Shown here one piece after another: positions 26,896-34,581 of a DNA stretch of 64,000 nt (position 1 is the first letter of the stretch; each line of letters starts with the position of its first letter). The notes beneath the pieces are model-generated. The model did no database searches. It worked only from the letters and a program-made list of their open reading frames with translations, and was not told the origin of the DNA. Origin of the DNA: Caulifigura coniformis (GTDB taxonomy: Bacteria; Planctomycetota; Planctomycetia; Planctomycetales; Planctomycetaceae); NCBI RefSeq assembly GCF_007745175.1, contig NZ_CP036271.1, positions 682,001 to 746,000 of the forward strand, in the 5' to 3' direction. The translations under genes and the position numbers were made by a program.

Positions 26896-28401
26896 ATGAA
26901 ACGCCTGCTGCCCCTCGTTGCACTGTTCGCGCTCCTCGCCGCCACCGCGGTGGCGCAGGACAAGCCGCTCAACCTGCTGATCATTACCGCCGACGACATG
27001 AACGGCGATTCCCCCGGGTGGATGGGCAACCCCCTCAGGACCACCCCCCACCTTGACGCCTTCTCGATTACGGCCAACCAGTTCATCAACCATCACGTCA
27101 CCGCGCCGATCTGCCAGCCCTCGCGCTCGGCCCTCATGACCGGCCGCGTTCCCCATGCCAGCGGCGCGCTCGGTTTCGATCCGGTGAATGAAGGCGTTCC
27201 CAGCCTTGTCAAGATCCTGCAGACGCAGGGCTACTTCACCGGCGTGATCGACAAGCACGCGCACATGCAGCCCGAAAGCGTCTTCCCGTGGGACATGAAG
27301 CTGCAGGGGAGCGGAAAGAACCCGCCGCTGCGGAAGCAGCACATGGAGGAGATGCTCGCGGCTGCGAAAGAGTCGGGCAAGCCGTTTTTTATCAATGCGA
27401 ACATTACCGATCCGCATCGCGCCTTCCCCGGCAGCGCCCAGGAGAACAGTCGCCGTGCCGGTCGTCGTGCGGCCGAAGACAACGAGGTCGACGGCGAAGC
27501 CGGCGCCAAACGTTCCCCCCGGGTGCGCCAGGGACAGCGCGCCGGCAAGGCTGCCGGGAGCGCCAGCCCGGAATCGATCAACACCCGGGTGCTGACCGAC
27601 AAGGAAGTTCGGACTCCCCGCTTCCTTGAGAACCTCCCCGACATTCGCACCGAGACCGCCCAGTACGAAACCGCCGTCGCCCGGCTCGATGCCAGTTTCG
27701 GCGTCATCATGGGCGCCCTCAGGGAGTCGGGGCACGAGGACGACACCATCGTCCTGTTCATGTCCGATCACGGGATCTCGATGCCCTTCAGCAAGGCCAC
27801 CGTCTATCGCAACGGGACGTGGTCGCCCCTGCTCCTGCGCATTCCAGGGACGGCGATCCCCCAGGTCCGGCAGGAGTTTGTCTCCAGCGTCGATATTCTC
27901 CCGACGCTCCTGGAACTCCTGAAGTTCGCACCCCCCGCGGGCCTGAATGGACGCTCCCTTGTCAGCCTGCTGAACGGGCAAACGCAACCCGATCGTGACT
28001 TTGTCGTCACCCATGTGAACACGACCTCCAGCGGGGCTAACCAGGCCCAGCGCTGCATCCGCACTCGCGGCCACGCGCTCCTGTTCCACGCCTGGACCAC
28101 GGGCGAACCGAAGTTCAAGGTGGAGGCGATGAACGGCCTGACTTTCAAGGCCCTGGAGAAAGCTGCCGAGAGCGATGCCCGCATCGCCGCCCGCGTCGCC
28201 CAGTATCGGGTCGGCGAGCCACTGATGTTCTTTGATGAAGCGGCCGATCCCGACGAGCGGACCAACCTGATCGACGATCCTCGGCAGAAATCTGAGATCG
28301 AGCGACTGGCCTCCCTCTTGATCGATCACATGCAGAAGACGAATGATCCATTACTGCGCGACTTCGAGAAGGCAATGGACCTCTGGCGGATGCAGCGATG
28401 A
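26896..28401 (+). CDS. Exported type I sulfatase
   Basis: A 501-residue protein with a cleavable signal peptide (4-20, AVAQ/D). The sulfatase signature is C73-Q-P-S-R, whose cysteine is converted to formylglycine; the metal ligands ADD (about 32-34) and SDHG are present. An unusual basic low-complexity insertion of about 50 residues (near 188-238, Arg/Ala/Gly-rich) sits between the metal-site and C-terminal parts and is not seen in the second sulfatase. It hydrolyses sulfate esters of polysaccharides or other substrates in the periplasm. No formylglycine-generating enzyme gene is in the window. It is followed by a gene group including the WXG100-like protein. Confidence 0.92.
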   Translation: MKRLLPLVALFALLAATAVAQDKPLNLLIITADDMNGDSPGWMGNPLRTTPHLDAFSITANQFINHHVTAPICQPSRSALMTGRVPHASGALGFDPVNEGVPSLVKILQTQGYFTGVIDKHAHMQPESVFPWDMKLQGSGKNPPLRKQHMEEMLAAAKESGKPFFINANITDPHRAFPGSAQENSRRAGRRAAEDNEVDGEAGAKRSPRVRQGQRAGKAAGSASPESINTRVLTDKEVRTPRFLENLPDIRTETAQYETAVARLDASFGVIMGALRESGHEDDTIVLFMSDHGISMPFSKATVYRNGTWSPLLLRIPGTAIPQVRQEFVSSVDILPTLLELLKFAPPAGLNGRSLVSLLNGQTQPDRDFVVTHVNTTSSGANQAQRCIRTRGHALLFHAWTTGEPKFKVEAMNGLTFKALEKAAESDARIAARVAQYRVGEPLMFFDEAADPDERTNLIDDPRQKSEIERLASLLIDHMQKTNDPLLRDFEKAMDLWRMQR

Positions 28402-28519
28402 GTTGCGCCGGCCACACGTGACACGGACGGTCGCGCGAAAGGTGGCGACAGGTTTCCAATTGAGGGCGAGTTTCCGACGTGACATTTTCGGGCGTCGATA
28501 GTTCAGAAAGGGGACTTCC

Positions 28520-28798
28520 ATGTTCAGTCCTGGAACACTCGTGCAGGTGCCGCAGTTTCGAGGAAAGATCCTGCTCGTCCTGGGCGCCGAAGCCCAGAAC
28601 ACGCGCTGCCTGTGGAGTTCTGAGAACGGCGCCATGGGGGAAGTGTTGATTCCCACGTCGCTCCTGCGCGAAGTCCCGTCGTCCGACTCTGTCCGCACCT
28701 CCGACGCCAGTCGAACGGGTGATACTTGCAGGCCCGGCGAAACGCTCCCGGGCGACTGGCTCCGCAAGGCGCAGACCGGCGCCTCATTCGACCCCTGA
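28520..28798 (+). CDS. Small hypothetical protein
   Basis: A 92-residue frame with a good GAAAGGGG site at 28506-28513 before the ATG at 28520. Residues 1-52 look like a small beta-barrel (SH3-like) fold: FSPGTLVQVPQF, ILLVLGAEAQN, VLIPTSLL. The tail is polar and probably disordered. No family recognised, no signal or membrane segment. It sits between the sulfatase and the WXG100-like gene, 85 bases before the latter, and might be part of the same transcript. Confidence 0.55.
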   Translation: MFSPGTLVQVPQFRGKILLVLGAEAQNTRCLWSSENGAMGEVLIPTSLLREVPSSDSVRTSDASRTGDTCRPGETLPGDWLRKAQTGASFDP

Positions 28799-28883
28799 CG
28801 GGGAGCTCCCCCCACTCCCCGCGGCAGGCCGGCGCCGGTCATGCCCGTCGATTTGCGCCCAGGCCCGCCAACAGGTTTTGAAG

Positions 28884-29156
28884 ATGTCGCAAGCGATCGT
28901 GAATCCCCAGGAGCTGAGGGCTTTTGCCCAGAGGCTCAAGCAGTTCAACACCGTCCTCACCGACCAGGCGGCCATGCTGGCCACCCAGCTCGAGGCGCTC
29001 GGCTCCAGCTGGCGCGACCAGGAGAACCGCAAGTTCACGGAAGATTTCCACGAGCACCTGCGGCTTCTGGCCCAGTTCGTCGAAGCGAATAATCGTCACA
29101 TCCCCTACCTCCTGCGCAAGGCGGAGCGGATCGACGAGTACCTGCAGCAGCGCTGA
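28884..29156 (+). CDS. WXG100-like small helical protein
   Basis: A 90-residue all-helical protein from the ATG at 28884. The layout is two long helices joined by a turn with Trp-x-x: ALGSSWRDQENRKF, a WxD-type variant of the WXG turn, followed by FxEDF, the WXG100 pattern of type VII secretion substrates. The length (about 90-100) is typical. No FtsK/EssC ATPase or other type VII component is nearby, so a secretion route is unknown. A structural or adaptor role for a paired helical hairpin is an alternative. An upstream in-frame extension to 28719 lies in non-coding sequence. The next gene, a membrane coiled-coil protein, begins 220 bases later. Confidence 0.7.
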   Translation: MSQAIVNPQELRAFAQRLKQFNTVLTDQAAMLATQLEALGSSWRDQENRKFTEDFHEHLRLLAQFVEANNRHIPYLLRKAERIDEYLQQR

Positions 29157-29375
29157 CCGCACAACTCTCCTGACGCTTCCTCCCGACGGCGCCCCGCCGT
29201 CGATTTCAGGGACCGCCGGGATTGGCTGCGGTTCACCACCGGCTGATTCCGATCCCTCCCAAGGACCGGTGCGCCCGCGTGGTTTCCTGCTGGCTGCTGG
29301 TCGAAACGTCTGTCAGACTGAATGTCCCGGCCGACCGGCCCACCGTCACGCGGCGTCGCTGGCACTGAATCGAAT

Positions 29376-30263
29376 ATGCATACGCTCTCCAAGGTCTGCC
29401 TCGTTCTCGCTCTCCTGCTGGGGATGGGCGGCGCCTATCTCACCACGCAGGTGGCGAAGAAGCGGAACGCGATCGCCGAGACCATCGTCGCCGAAAAGAA
29501 GAAACGCGACGACAACATCAAGCAGATCGCGTCGCTCAAGATCACCCGCGGCAAGGAAGTGGATGAACTCGACCGCCTCATGTCGGAATGGGGGCGTCAG
29601 TGGACCACCAAGGGCCAGACCGACAAGATGATCGGCGCCATCCTGCTGAATATCGGTGCTCCGCAGGGCTTCGGTATCCAGCCGCCCAATCGTGGCGACC
29701 AGCCGGTCTATATTTTCCACCTTGATCCGGCCGGAACGTCCCGCTTCCTCGGTGAGTTCATCGTCTCCCCCGGAGCTCAGCAGCAGTCGGTCGTCCGCCT
29801 GAATCGCCGGCCTTATCCGCAGGAACTCGAGTCGTGGCCGGTCGACGGCGAGTTCCGGGTCCGCGAGCGCATTCCTCCCGGAGTCCGGGCGATCTTCCAC
29901 GATCTCGTGACGAATCAGTCGATCGCCGACCAGATCGTCATCAACGAGACCGCCAAGCTGCAGATCCAGGACAACCACATCGCTGCGTCGCAGAAGACGC
30001 TCGATCGCCGGCTGGCCGAGCTGAATGGAGATCCGGCCGCCCCGCAGACTGCCGACCGGGAAATCGTCAGCGGCCTCGTCGACACCATTCGCGTCGAGGA
30101 AGCGGAGCGGAATGCGGTTCTGAAGGATGTCGATGCCCTCCGCCGGAGCCTCAGCGATCACTACGCCCGCCTCGAACGAGTTCTCGCCGAGAACAGGCAG
30201 GCGATTGAGGCGATGTCCGCTGGAACCGAAACCGCCGCCAGCACGCGTCCCCAGGCCAACTGA
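29376..30263 (+). CDS. Membrane-anchored coiled-coil protein
   Basis: A 295-residue protein from the ATG at 29376: an N-terminal transmembrane anchor (about 5-25), then a heptad-rich helix (30-70, with Lys/Glu runs), a central beta-rich segment (95-170) and a long C-terminal coiled coil (about 190-280). No enzyme motif. The topology suggests the bulk lies outside the cytoplasm or on the membrane face, possibly a scaffold or envelope linker. It follows the WXG100-like gene; a functional link is conjecture. The stop codon sits inside a perfect hairpin at 30260-30282. Confidence 0.65.
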   Translation: MHTLSKVCLVLALLLGMGGAYLTTQVAKKRNAIAETIVAEKKKRDDNIKQIASLKITRGKEVDELDRLMSEWGRQWTTKGQTDKMIGAILLNIGAPQGFGIQPPNRGDQPVYIFHLDPAGTSRFLGEFIVSPGAQQQSVVRLNRRPYPQELESWPVDGEFRVRERIPPGVRAIFHDLVTNQSIADQIVINETAKLQIQDNHIAASQKTLDRRLAELNGDPAAPQTADREIVSGLVDTIRVEEAERNAVLKDVDALRRSLSDHYARLERVLAENRQAIEAMSAGTETAASTRPQAN

Positions 30264-30282
30264 TTCGGCCGAACCGAATCAG
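30260..30282 (+). terminator. Hairpin overlapping the stop of the 29376-30263 gene
   Basis: CTGATTCGG/CCGAATCAG, a perfect 9-bp stem with a 5-base loop. The gene's TGA stop (30261-30263) is inside the left arm. No T-tract follows, so it may end transcription poorly or stabilise the 3' end. Confidence 0.45.
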
Positions 30283-30649
30283 CCGGGATGGCTCAGGCAA
30301 TCTCGACTTCTTCCACCGGGCCGTTGCTGGCCTCCGATCGTGATCGGGGCGGCGTCGACTGCGACAGCGCGCAACCCCTTCCGTGAGAGTGGAGGGGAAC
30401 TCATGCGAGCGGACAGTCTCAGTTTCCCGACGGCCACCAACATGGGGATGCAGAGCGGGCTGCGCGACCGAGGCGTCGACTGCGGAACACGGCACCGGGG
30501 GCACCGCTGAAAAGTCCAGGGGAGGAACGGCAAGAATGCGGCATCGCACGCATACGTGTCCTCCTCGCTCTCCTTGAACCGCCGCACGTCGGTTGCGGAG
30601 AATGGCCCCACCTCGGCCATCCTTCCCTCTCTCCGCAAGCGAACCACCC
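30264..30649. other. Gene-free stretch before the second sulfatase
   Basis: Apart from the hairpin at its left end I see no gene. Only short Arg/Pro-rich frames occur, without protein-like features. It presumably holds the promoter of the sulfatase at 30650. Confidence 0.4.
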
Positions 30650-32173
30650 ATGACGAATCGATCGCTCTTCGTGCTGGCTCTATGGTGCCTGCTCACGGCC
30701 ATGGCCCCGGCCGCAGACGGCAAGCGCCCCAACGTCCTGTTCATCATCTCTGACGACCTCAACAACCTCCTCGGCTGCTACGGCGACCCGCTCGCGAAAA
30801 CACCCAACCTCGACCGGCTCGCCGCGCGCGGCGTCCTCTTCGACAAGGCCTACTGCACCTTCCCGCTCTGTGGCCCCAGTCGCAACTCGCTGCTCACCGG
30901 GCTCTATCCCAACAGCACCGGCATCATCCAGAACTCGCAGATCTTCCGGCAGACGATCCCCAACCAACTCAGCATGCCGCAGGCCTTCCGGCAGGCAGGC
31001 TACTTCGCCGGCCGCATCGGCAAGCTCTACCACTACAACGTCCCCAATTCGATCGGCACCAATGGCCATGACGACCCGGGATCATGGGAACTCGAACTCA
31101 ATCCGGCCGGCGTCGACCGCCTCGATGAGCATCCGCACATCTTCTCGCTGACTCCGAAACAGTTCGGAGGCACGCTGAGCTGGTACGCCTCACCGCAGCC
31201 CGACGAAAAGCACACCGACGGCCTCGAGGCCGAAGACGCCCAGTGGGTACTCGAACGGTGCGCAAAGAAAACGGACCGGCCCTTCTTCCTGGCTGTCGGC
31301 TTCTTCAGGCCGCATACGCCCTACGTCGCCCCCAAGAAATACTTCGACATGCATCCCGCGGCGTCGATGCCGGTCGTCCAGGGAGTGAAGGAAGACCAGG
31401 CCGACATCCCGCCCGCCGGACTGGGGAGCTACAAGAAAGAACAGGACAAGCTGACGGACGATCTGCGGCGTGAAACGCGGCAGGCTTACAACGCGAGCAT
31501 CAGCTTCATGGACGCTCAGGTCGGCAAGGTCGTCGACTCGCTCGACCGACTCGGGCTGTCGGACAACACCATCATCGTCTTCACGAGCGACCACGGTTAT
31601 CACATGGGCGAACACGGCCTGTGGCAGAAGATGAGCATCTTCGAAGAAAGCGCCCGGGTGCCGCTGCTCATCGTCGCGCCTGGCGCGAAGAAGGGGAGCA
31701 TTGCGAAAAGTCCGGTCTCGCATCTCGACCTTTTTCCGACGCTCGCCGAACTCTGCGGAGTGACCCCGCCGTCGAACATCCAGGGGCAGAGCCTCGCCCC
31801 GATGCTGAAGGATCCCTCGGCAACTGGACGCGGCTGGGCGCTGACCCAGGTGATGCGCGGCGGCGGAAGGAACCGCGCGTCAGTGGCAACGAACGTCGGC
31901 GCGGATGGAAAACGATTCTTCGGCTACAGCCTCCGCACCCCGCGCTGGCGCTACACCGAATGGGATGAAGGCCATCAGGGGCGTGAACTCTACGACCACG
32001 AAGCCGATCCGAAAGAGCTGACGAACCTCGCCGAGCGCTCGGAGCACGCGAAGACGATCGAGGAGCTTTCCAAAACGCTCCGCGAAGCGGCCAAGGCCAG
32101 CTTTCCGCCCTCCGGGACGATGCCAACCTTGAACGAAGGCCCGTTGTGGCCGCCGCTCCTGGTCGATCCGTGA
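30650..32173 (+). CDS. Exported iduronate-2-sulfatase-like sulfatase
   Basis: A 507-residue protein with a signal peptide (4-22). Signature C74-G-P-S-R (formylglycine site) and metal ligands ISDDLN and SDHGYHMGEHGLW are clear. Sulfatases with the phrase HGLWQKMSIFE are typically iduronate-2-sulfatase or choline-sulfatase-like; here the N-terminal NVLFIISDDLN and LGCYGD are typical of the IDS-type group. It releases sulfate from glycosaminoglycan-like substrates outside the cytoplasm. The ATG at 30650 fits the signal peptide. It converges on the GH57 gene with a strong hairpin between them. Confidence 0.93.
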   Translation: MTNRSLFVLALWCLLTAMAPAADGKRPNVLFIISDDLNNLLGCYGDPLAKTPNLDRLAARGVLFDKAYCTFPLCGPSRNSLLTGLYPNSTGIIQNSQIFRQTIPNQLSMPQAFRQAGYFAGRIGKLYHYNVPNSIGTNGHDDPGSWELELNPAGVDRLDEHPHIFSLTPKQFGGTLSWYASPQPDEKHTDGLEAEDAQWVLERCAKKTDRPFFLAVGFFRPHTPYVAPKKYFDMHPAASMPVVQGVKEDQADIPPAGLGSYKKEQDKLTDDLRRETRQAYNASISFMDAQVGKVVDSLDRLGLSDNTIIVFTSDHGYHMGEHGLWQKMSIFEESARVPLLIVAPGAKKGSIAKSPVSHLDLFPTLAELCGVTPPSNIQGQSLAPMLKDPSATGRGWALTQVMRGGGRNRASVATNVGADGKRFFGYSLRTPRWRYTEWDEGHQGRELYDHEADPKELTNLAERSEHAKTIEELSKTLREAAKASFPPSGTMPTLNEGPLWPPLLVDP

Positions 32174-32195
32174 GCATTCTTCTGGCGTGTGATGA

Positions 32196-32222
32196 TGACC
32201 CGCGGACGACGTCCGCGGGTCA
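32196..32222. terminator. Bidirectional hairpin between sulfatase and GH57 genes
   Basis: TGACCCGCGGAC/GTCCGCGGGTCA, a perfect 12-bp stem with a 3-base loop between two convergent genes. The right arm contains the GH57 stop codon (complement of 32220-32222). No U-tract on either side. Confidence 0.55.
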
Positions 32223-34397
32223 GACCATGGCCGGCTTCGACTCGGCCAGCTGCTTCGCCTGGGCGGCCGATGTGTCGATCGACAGGTCGATCCGGACTGA
32301 CCACTTGCCGCTTTCGTCGGCCACGAACTCCCAGTGCGGAACGACGGCGCAGCTCTGGTGGACCAGTTCAAACCCGCCTTCCGACTGGCTCACCGTCTGG
32401 ATCGGGAACGTCCAGATCCCCCCGAACTGCGACAGGTCGAGTGAAACGTCGAGTCCCAGCCATTCATCAACCAGGCCGATTCGCTCCGCGGATTCCAGCT
32501 GGTGAATGCTTTCCAGCCGACCGATCTGACGTCCGGCTCCATCGTAGAAGTAGCGGTCATCGGCGCCCGCGGCCATTGCCGCAAAGTTCAGTTCGACACC
32601 GAAATGGAACGGCTGGCCCGGCGGCAGGTCCGACAGGTCGTACCGGATCTCCAGCTGTCCGCCCGCATTGGCATCGAGCGACACCGTTTTCGTGACCGTG
32701 ACCCGCTGGTCTCCGGCCTGCCCGGTGCGGGTCATCTCGACTTCGATCCGCTTGTCGTTGCGGCGAACGACCGATTCGTAGACGCCGACGACGAAATCGC
32801 CGATTTCTCCGTGACTGCGCTGGAACTCGTCGAGGCTGAGGCCCGGACGCAGGAAATGGTCGACGAGCGTTTTCCGCGGCCAGGCATCGTAGCTCAGACG
32901 CTTGTCAAGATCGGGCTGCTTGAAGGTGACCAGGTCGTGGATACTGACGGCGCCGCCGGTGTCGCCGTTGGATCCGGCGAGCACTTTCTTGTGATAGGCC
33001 TCGGGGCGGCGATTGAGGGTTGCCGCCAGGTTGACGCGCGCGGCGCGAACATCGAGTTCGTAGATGTGTCCGCCGCGGGCCGGAGCGATATAGGCGGCCA
33101 GACGATCGCTGGCGATCTTGATCTCCTGCCGGGCATCGAGATTGAAGTCCGCAATCTCGCGACTGGCCCAGCGGCCTGAGTGACCTTCCAGCTGTGAGAG
33201 CGCCGTGTCGGCCGAGATGAGATGCTTGTAGATCGCGTTTCGCAGATGCGGCAGATACAGGCCGCCGAACGCGCCATGCCAGTAGGGGCAGTTGCACTGG
33301 GCGCGGTAGAGCTCGGTGCGAGCGAGGTGGAGCAGGGCGGGATTCTGCTGCGCAGCGGGGGTCATCTGAGCCGATTCGAGCCGTGCGCTGACTTCGCGCA
33401 TGCGGCAGTACATCTCGTTGCTCTCGGGATACTTCACTAGGAAGTTTCGCCAGAAGCCGGCCCGGACATACTGCTTGAGCTGTGGCCACGCTTCATCGTG
33501 TTCATACCGATGAACGAGGCCCTCGTAGACGAGCTGGCCTTCGGCAGGGAGGCACCACTCGGTCATTTCTCGGTAACTGCTGTCGGGAAGATAGACACGT
33601 CCCAGCGGCGGGACGTTGTCGACCGATTCACCGAGCGTGGTCGTCTTCAGCCAGCCCTGATTCTCGCGGAGCACGTCGAAGAACCGCCGCAGCCATCCGT
33701 CCCGGTAGACGTGATCCTTCGTGCCGGGCCAGGTTCCAAACTTTTCGCCGTCGTCTCCGAAAACAACGACCGCGTTCGGAGTCTGCCCGCCGACGTGACG
33801 CAGGTGGTCGATCGTTCTCCACGGGTCCTGGAAGGGAATCGTGTACCGGAGCGTCTCGCTGCCGGGGAACATCTTGAGCAGTCGGCCTTCGTCTTCCGTG
33901 AAGTAGTAGCCGTGGAGTTTCTCGGGCGGAATGCCCGCGCCACGGAAGTGGAAATCGTCAACAAGGGTGTATTCGATTCCGGCATCCGTGATGTCGCCGG
34001 CGAAGGTCTGTTCCCAGACTCGTTCCGGAACCCACATCCCGCGGACCGTCTGTCCGAAGAGCTGTTCGAGGTAGCGGGAATAGGAGCGGATCTGGCCGAT
34101 GCGGTCGCGGCGGGGAATGCACGCCAGGATCGGTTCGTAGAAGGGGCCGCCAAGGATCTCGACCTGTTCTCGCGCGACGAACTCCTTCAGCCGGTCGATA
34201 TACTCGGGATGATGGTCAACGAGCCATTCCAGCAGGCTGCCAGAGGTATGCAGCGAGATCTTCAGTTCAGGGTAATCGGCCAGAACATCCAGGAACGGGC
34301 GGTAGCTGTCCTGGTAAGCCCCTTCGAACACGCCGTCGAAGTTCCCCACCGGCTGGTGGTTATGCAGAGCGAGAACAAGGCGGACCGGCGAATGCAC
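32220..34397 (-). CDS. GH57 family glucanotransferase/amylase
   Basis: A 725-residue protein if started at the GTG at 34397. The GH57 N-terminal domain has LHNHQPVGNF (residues 11-20), GGPFYEP, catalytic nucleophile Glu125 in WVPERVW and acid Asp215/216 in VVFGDDGEKFG. C-terminal beta-domains follow (DUF1925/1926-type). The motif spacing matches the archaeal 4-alpha-glucanotransferases, so glucan chain transfer in glycogen metabolism is the likely role. The frame extends to an ATG at 34508 (37 more residues, no family resemblance). The start therefore remains open, but the family starts close to the catalytic barrel. Confidence 0.9.
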   Translation of the reverse strand: MHSPVRLVLALHNHQPVGNFDGVFEGAYQDSYRPFLDVLADYPELKISLHTSGSLLEWLVDHHPEYIDRLKEFVAREQVEILGGPFYEPILACIPRRDRIGQIRSYSRYLEQLFGQTVRGMWVPERVWEQTFAGDITDAGIEYTLVDDFHFRGAGIPPEKLHGYYFTEDEGRLLKMFPGSETLRYTIPFQDPWRTIDHLRHVGGQTPNAVVVFGDDGEKFGTWPGTKDHVYRDGWLRRFFDVLRENQGWLKTTTLGESVDNVPPLGRVYLPDSSYREMTEWCLPAEGQLVYEGLVHRYEHDEAWPQLKQYVRAGFWRNFLVKYPESNEMYCRMREVSARLESAQMTPAAQQNPALLHLARTELYRAQCNCPYWHGAFGGLYLPHLRNAIYKHLISADTALSQLEGHSGRWASREIADFNLDARQEIKIASDRLAAYIAPARGGHIYELDVRAARVNLAATLNRRPEAYHKKVLAGSNGDTGGAVSIHDLVTFKQPDLDKRLSYDAWPRKTLVDHFLRPGLSLDEFQRSHGEIGDFVVGVYESVVRRNDKRIEVEMTRTGQAGDQRVTVTKTVSLDANAGGQLEIRYDLSDLPPGQPFHFGVELNFAAMAAGADDRYFYDGAGRQIGRLESIHQLESAERIGLVDEWLGLDVSLDLSQFGGIWTFPIQTVSQSEGGFELVHQSCAVVPHWEFVADESGKWSVRIDLSIDTSAAQAKQLAESKPAMV

Positions 34398-34581
34398 GCG
34401 AAACTCCCAAAGGCGGCGACTCCCCGATGGGCGCAAAGTCGCCTGTGACTGCGTGATAACAGTTTTTGACGACCCACTAAAGATAGTCTTGCGGACGCCT
34501 TGCTCCATCCCCGGCTTCCGGCGGATTTCGCGTGGTCCAGCTTGCCCATTGTGAACCGGGAGGAGCTCTGGCGCTCCCCCA

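Noticed and set aside
26833-28329. A 498-codon antisense frame over the first sulfatase
   Set aside because: Shadow of the sulfatase; the plus strand has the complete signature and a signal peptide.
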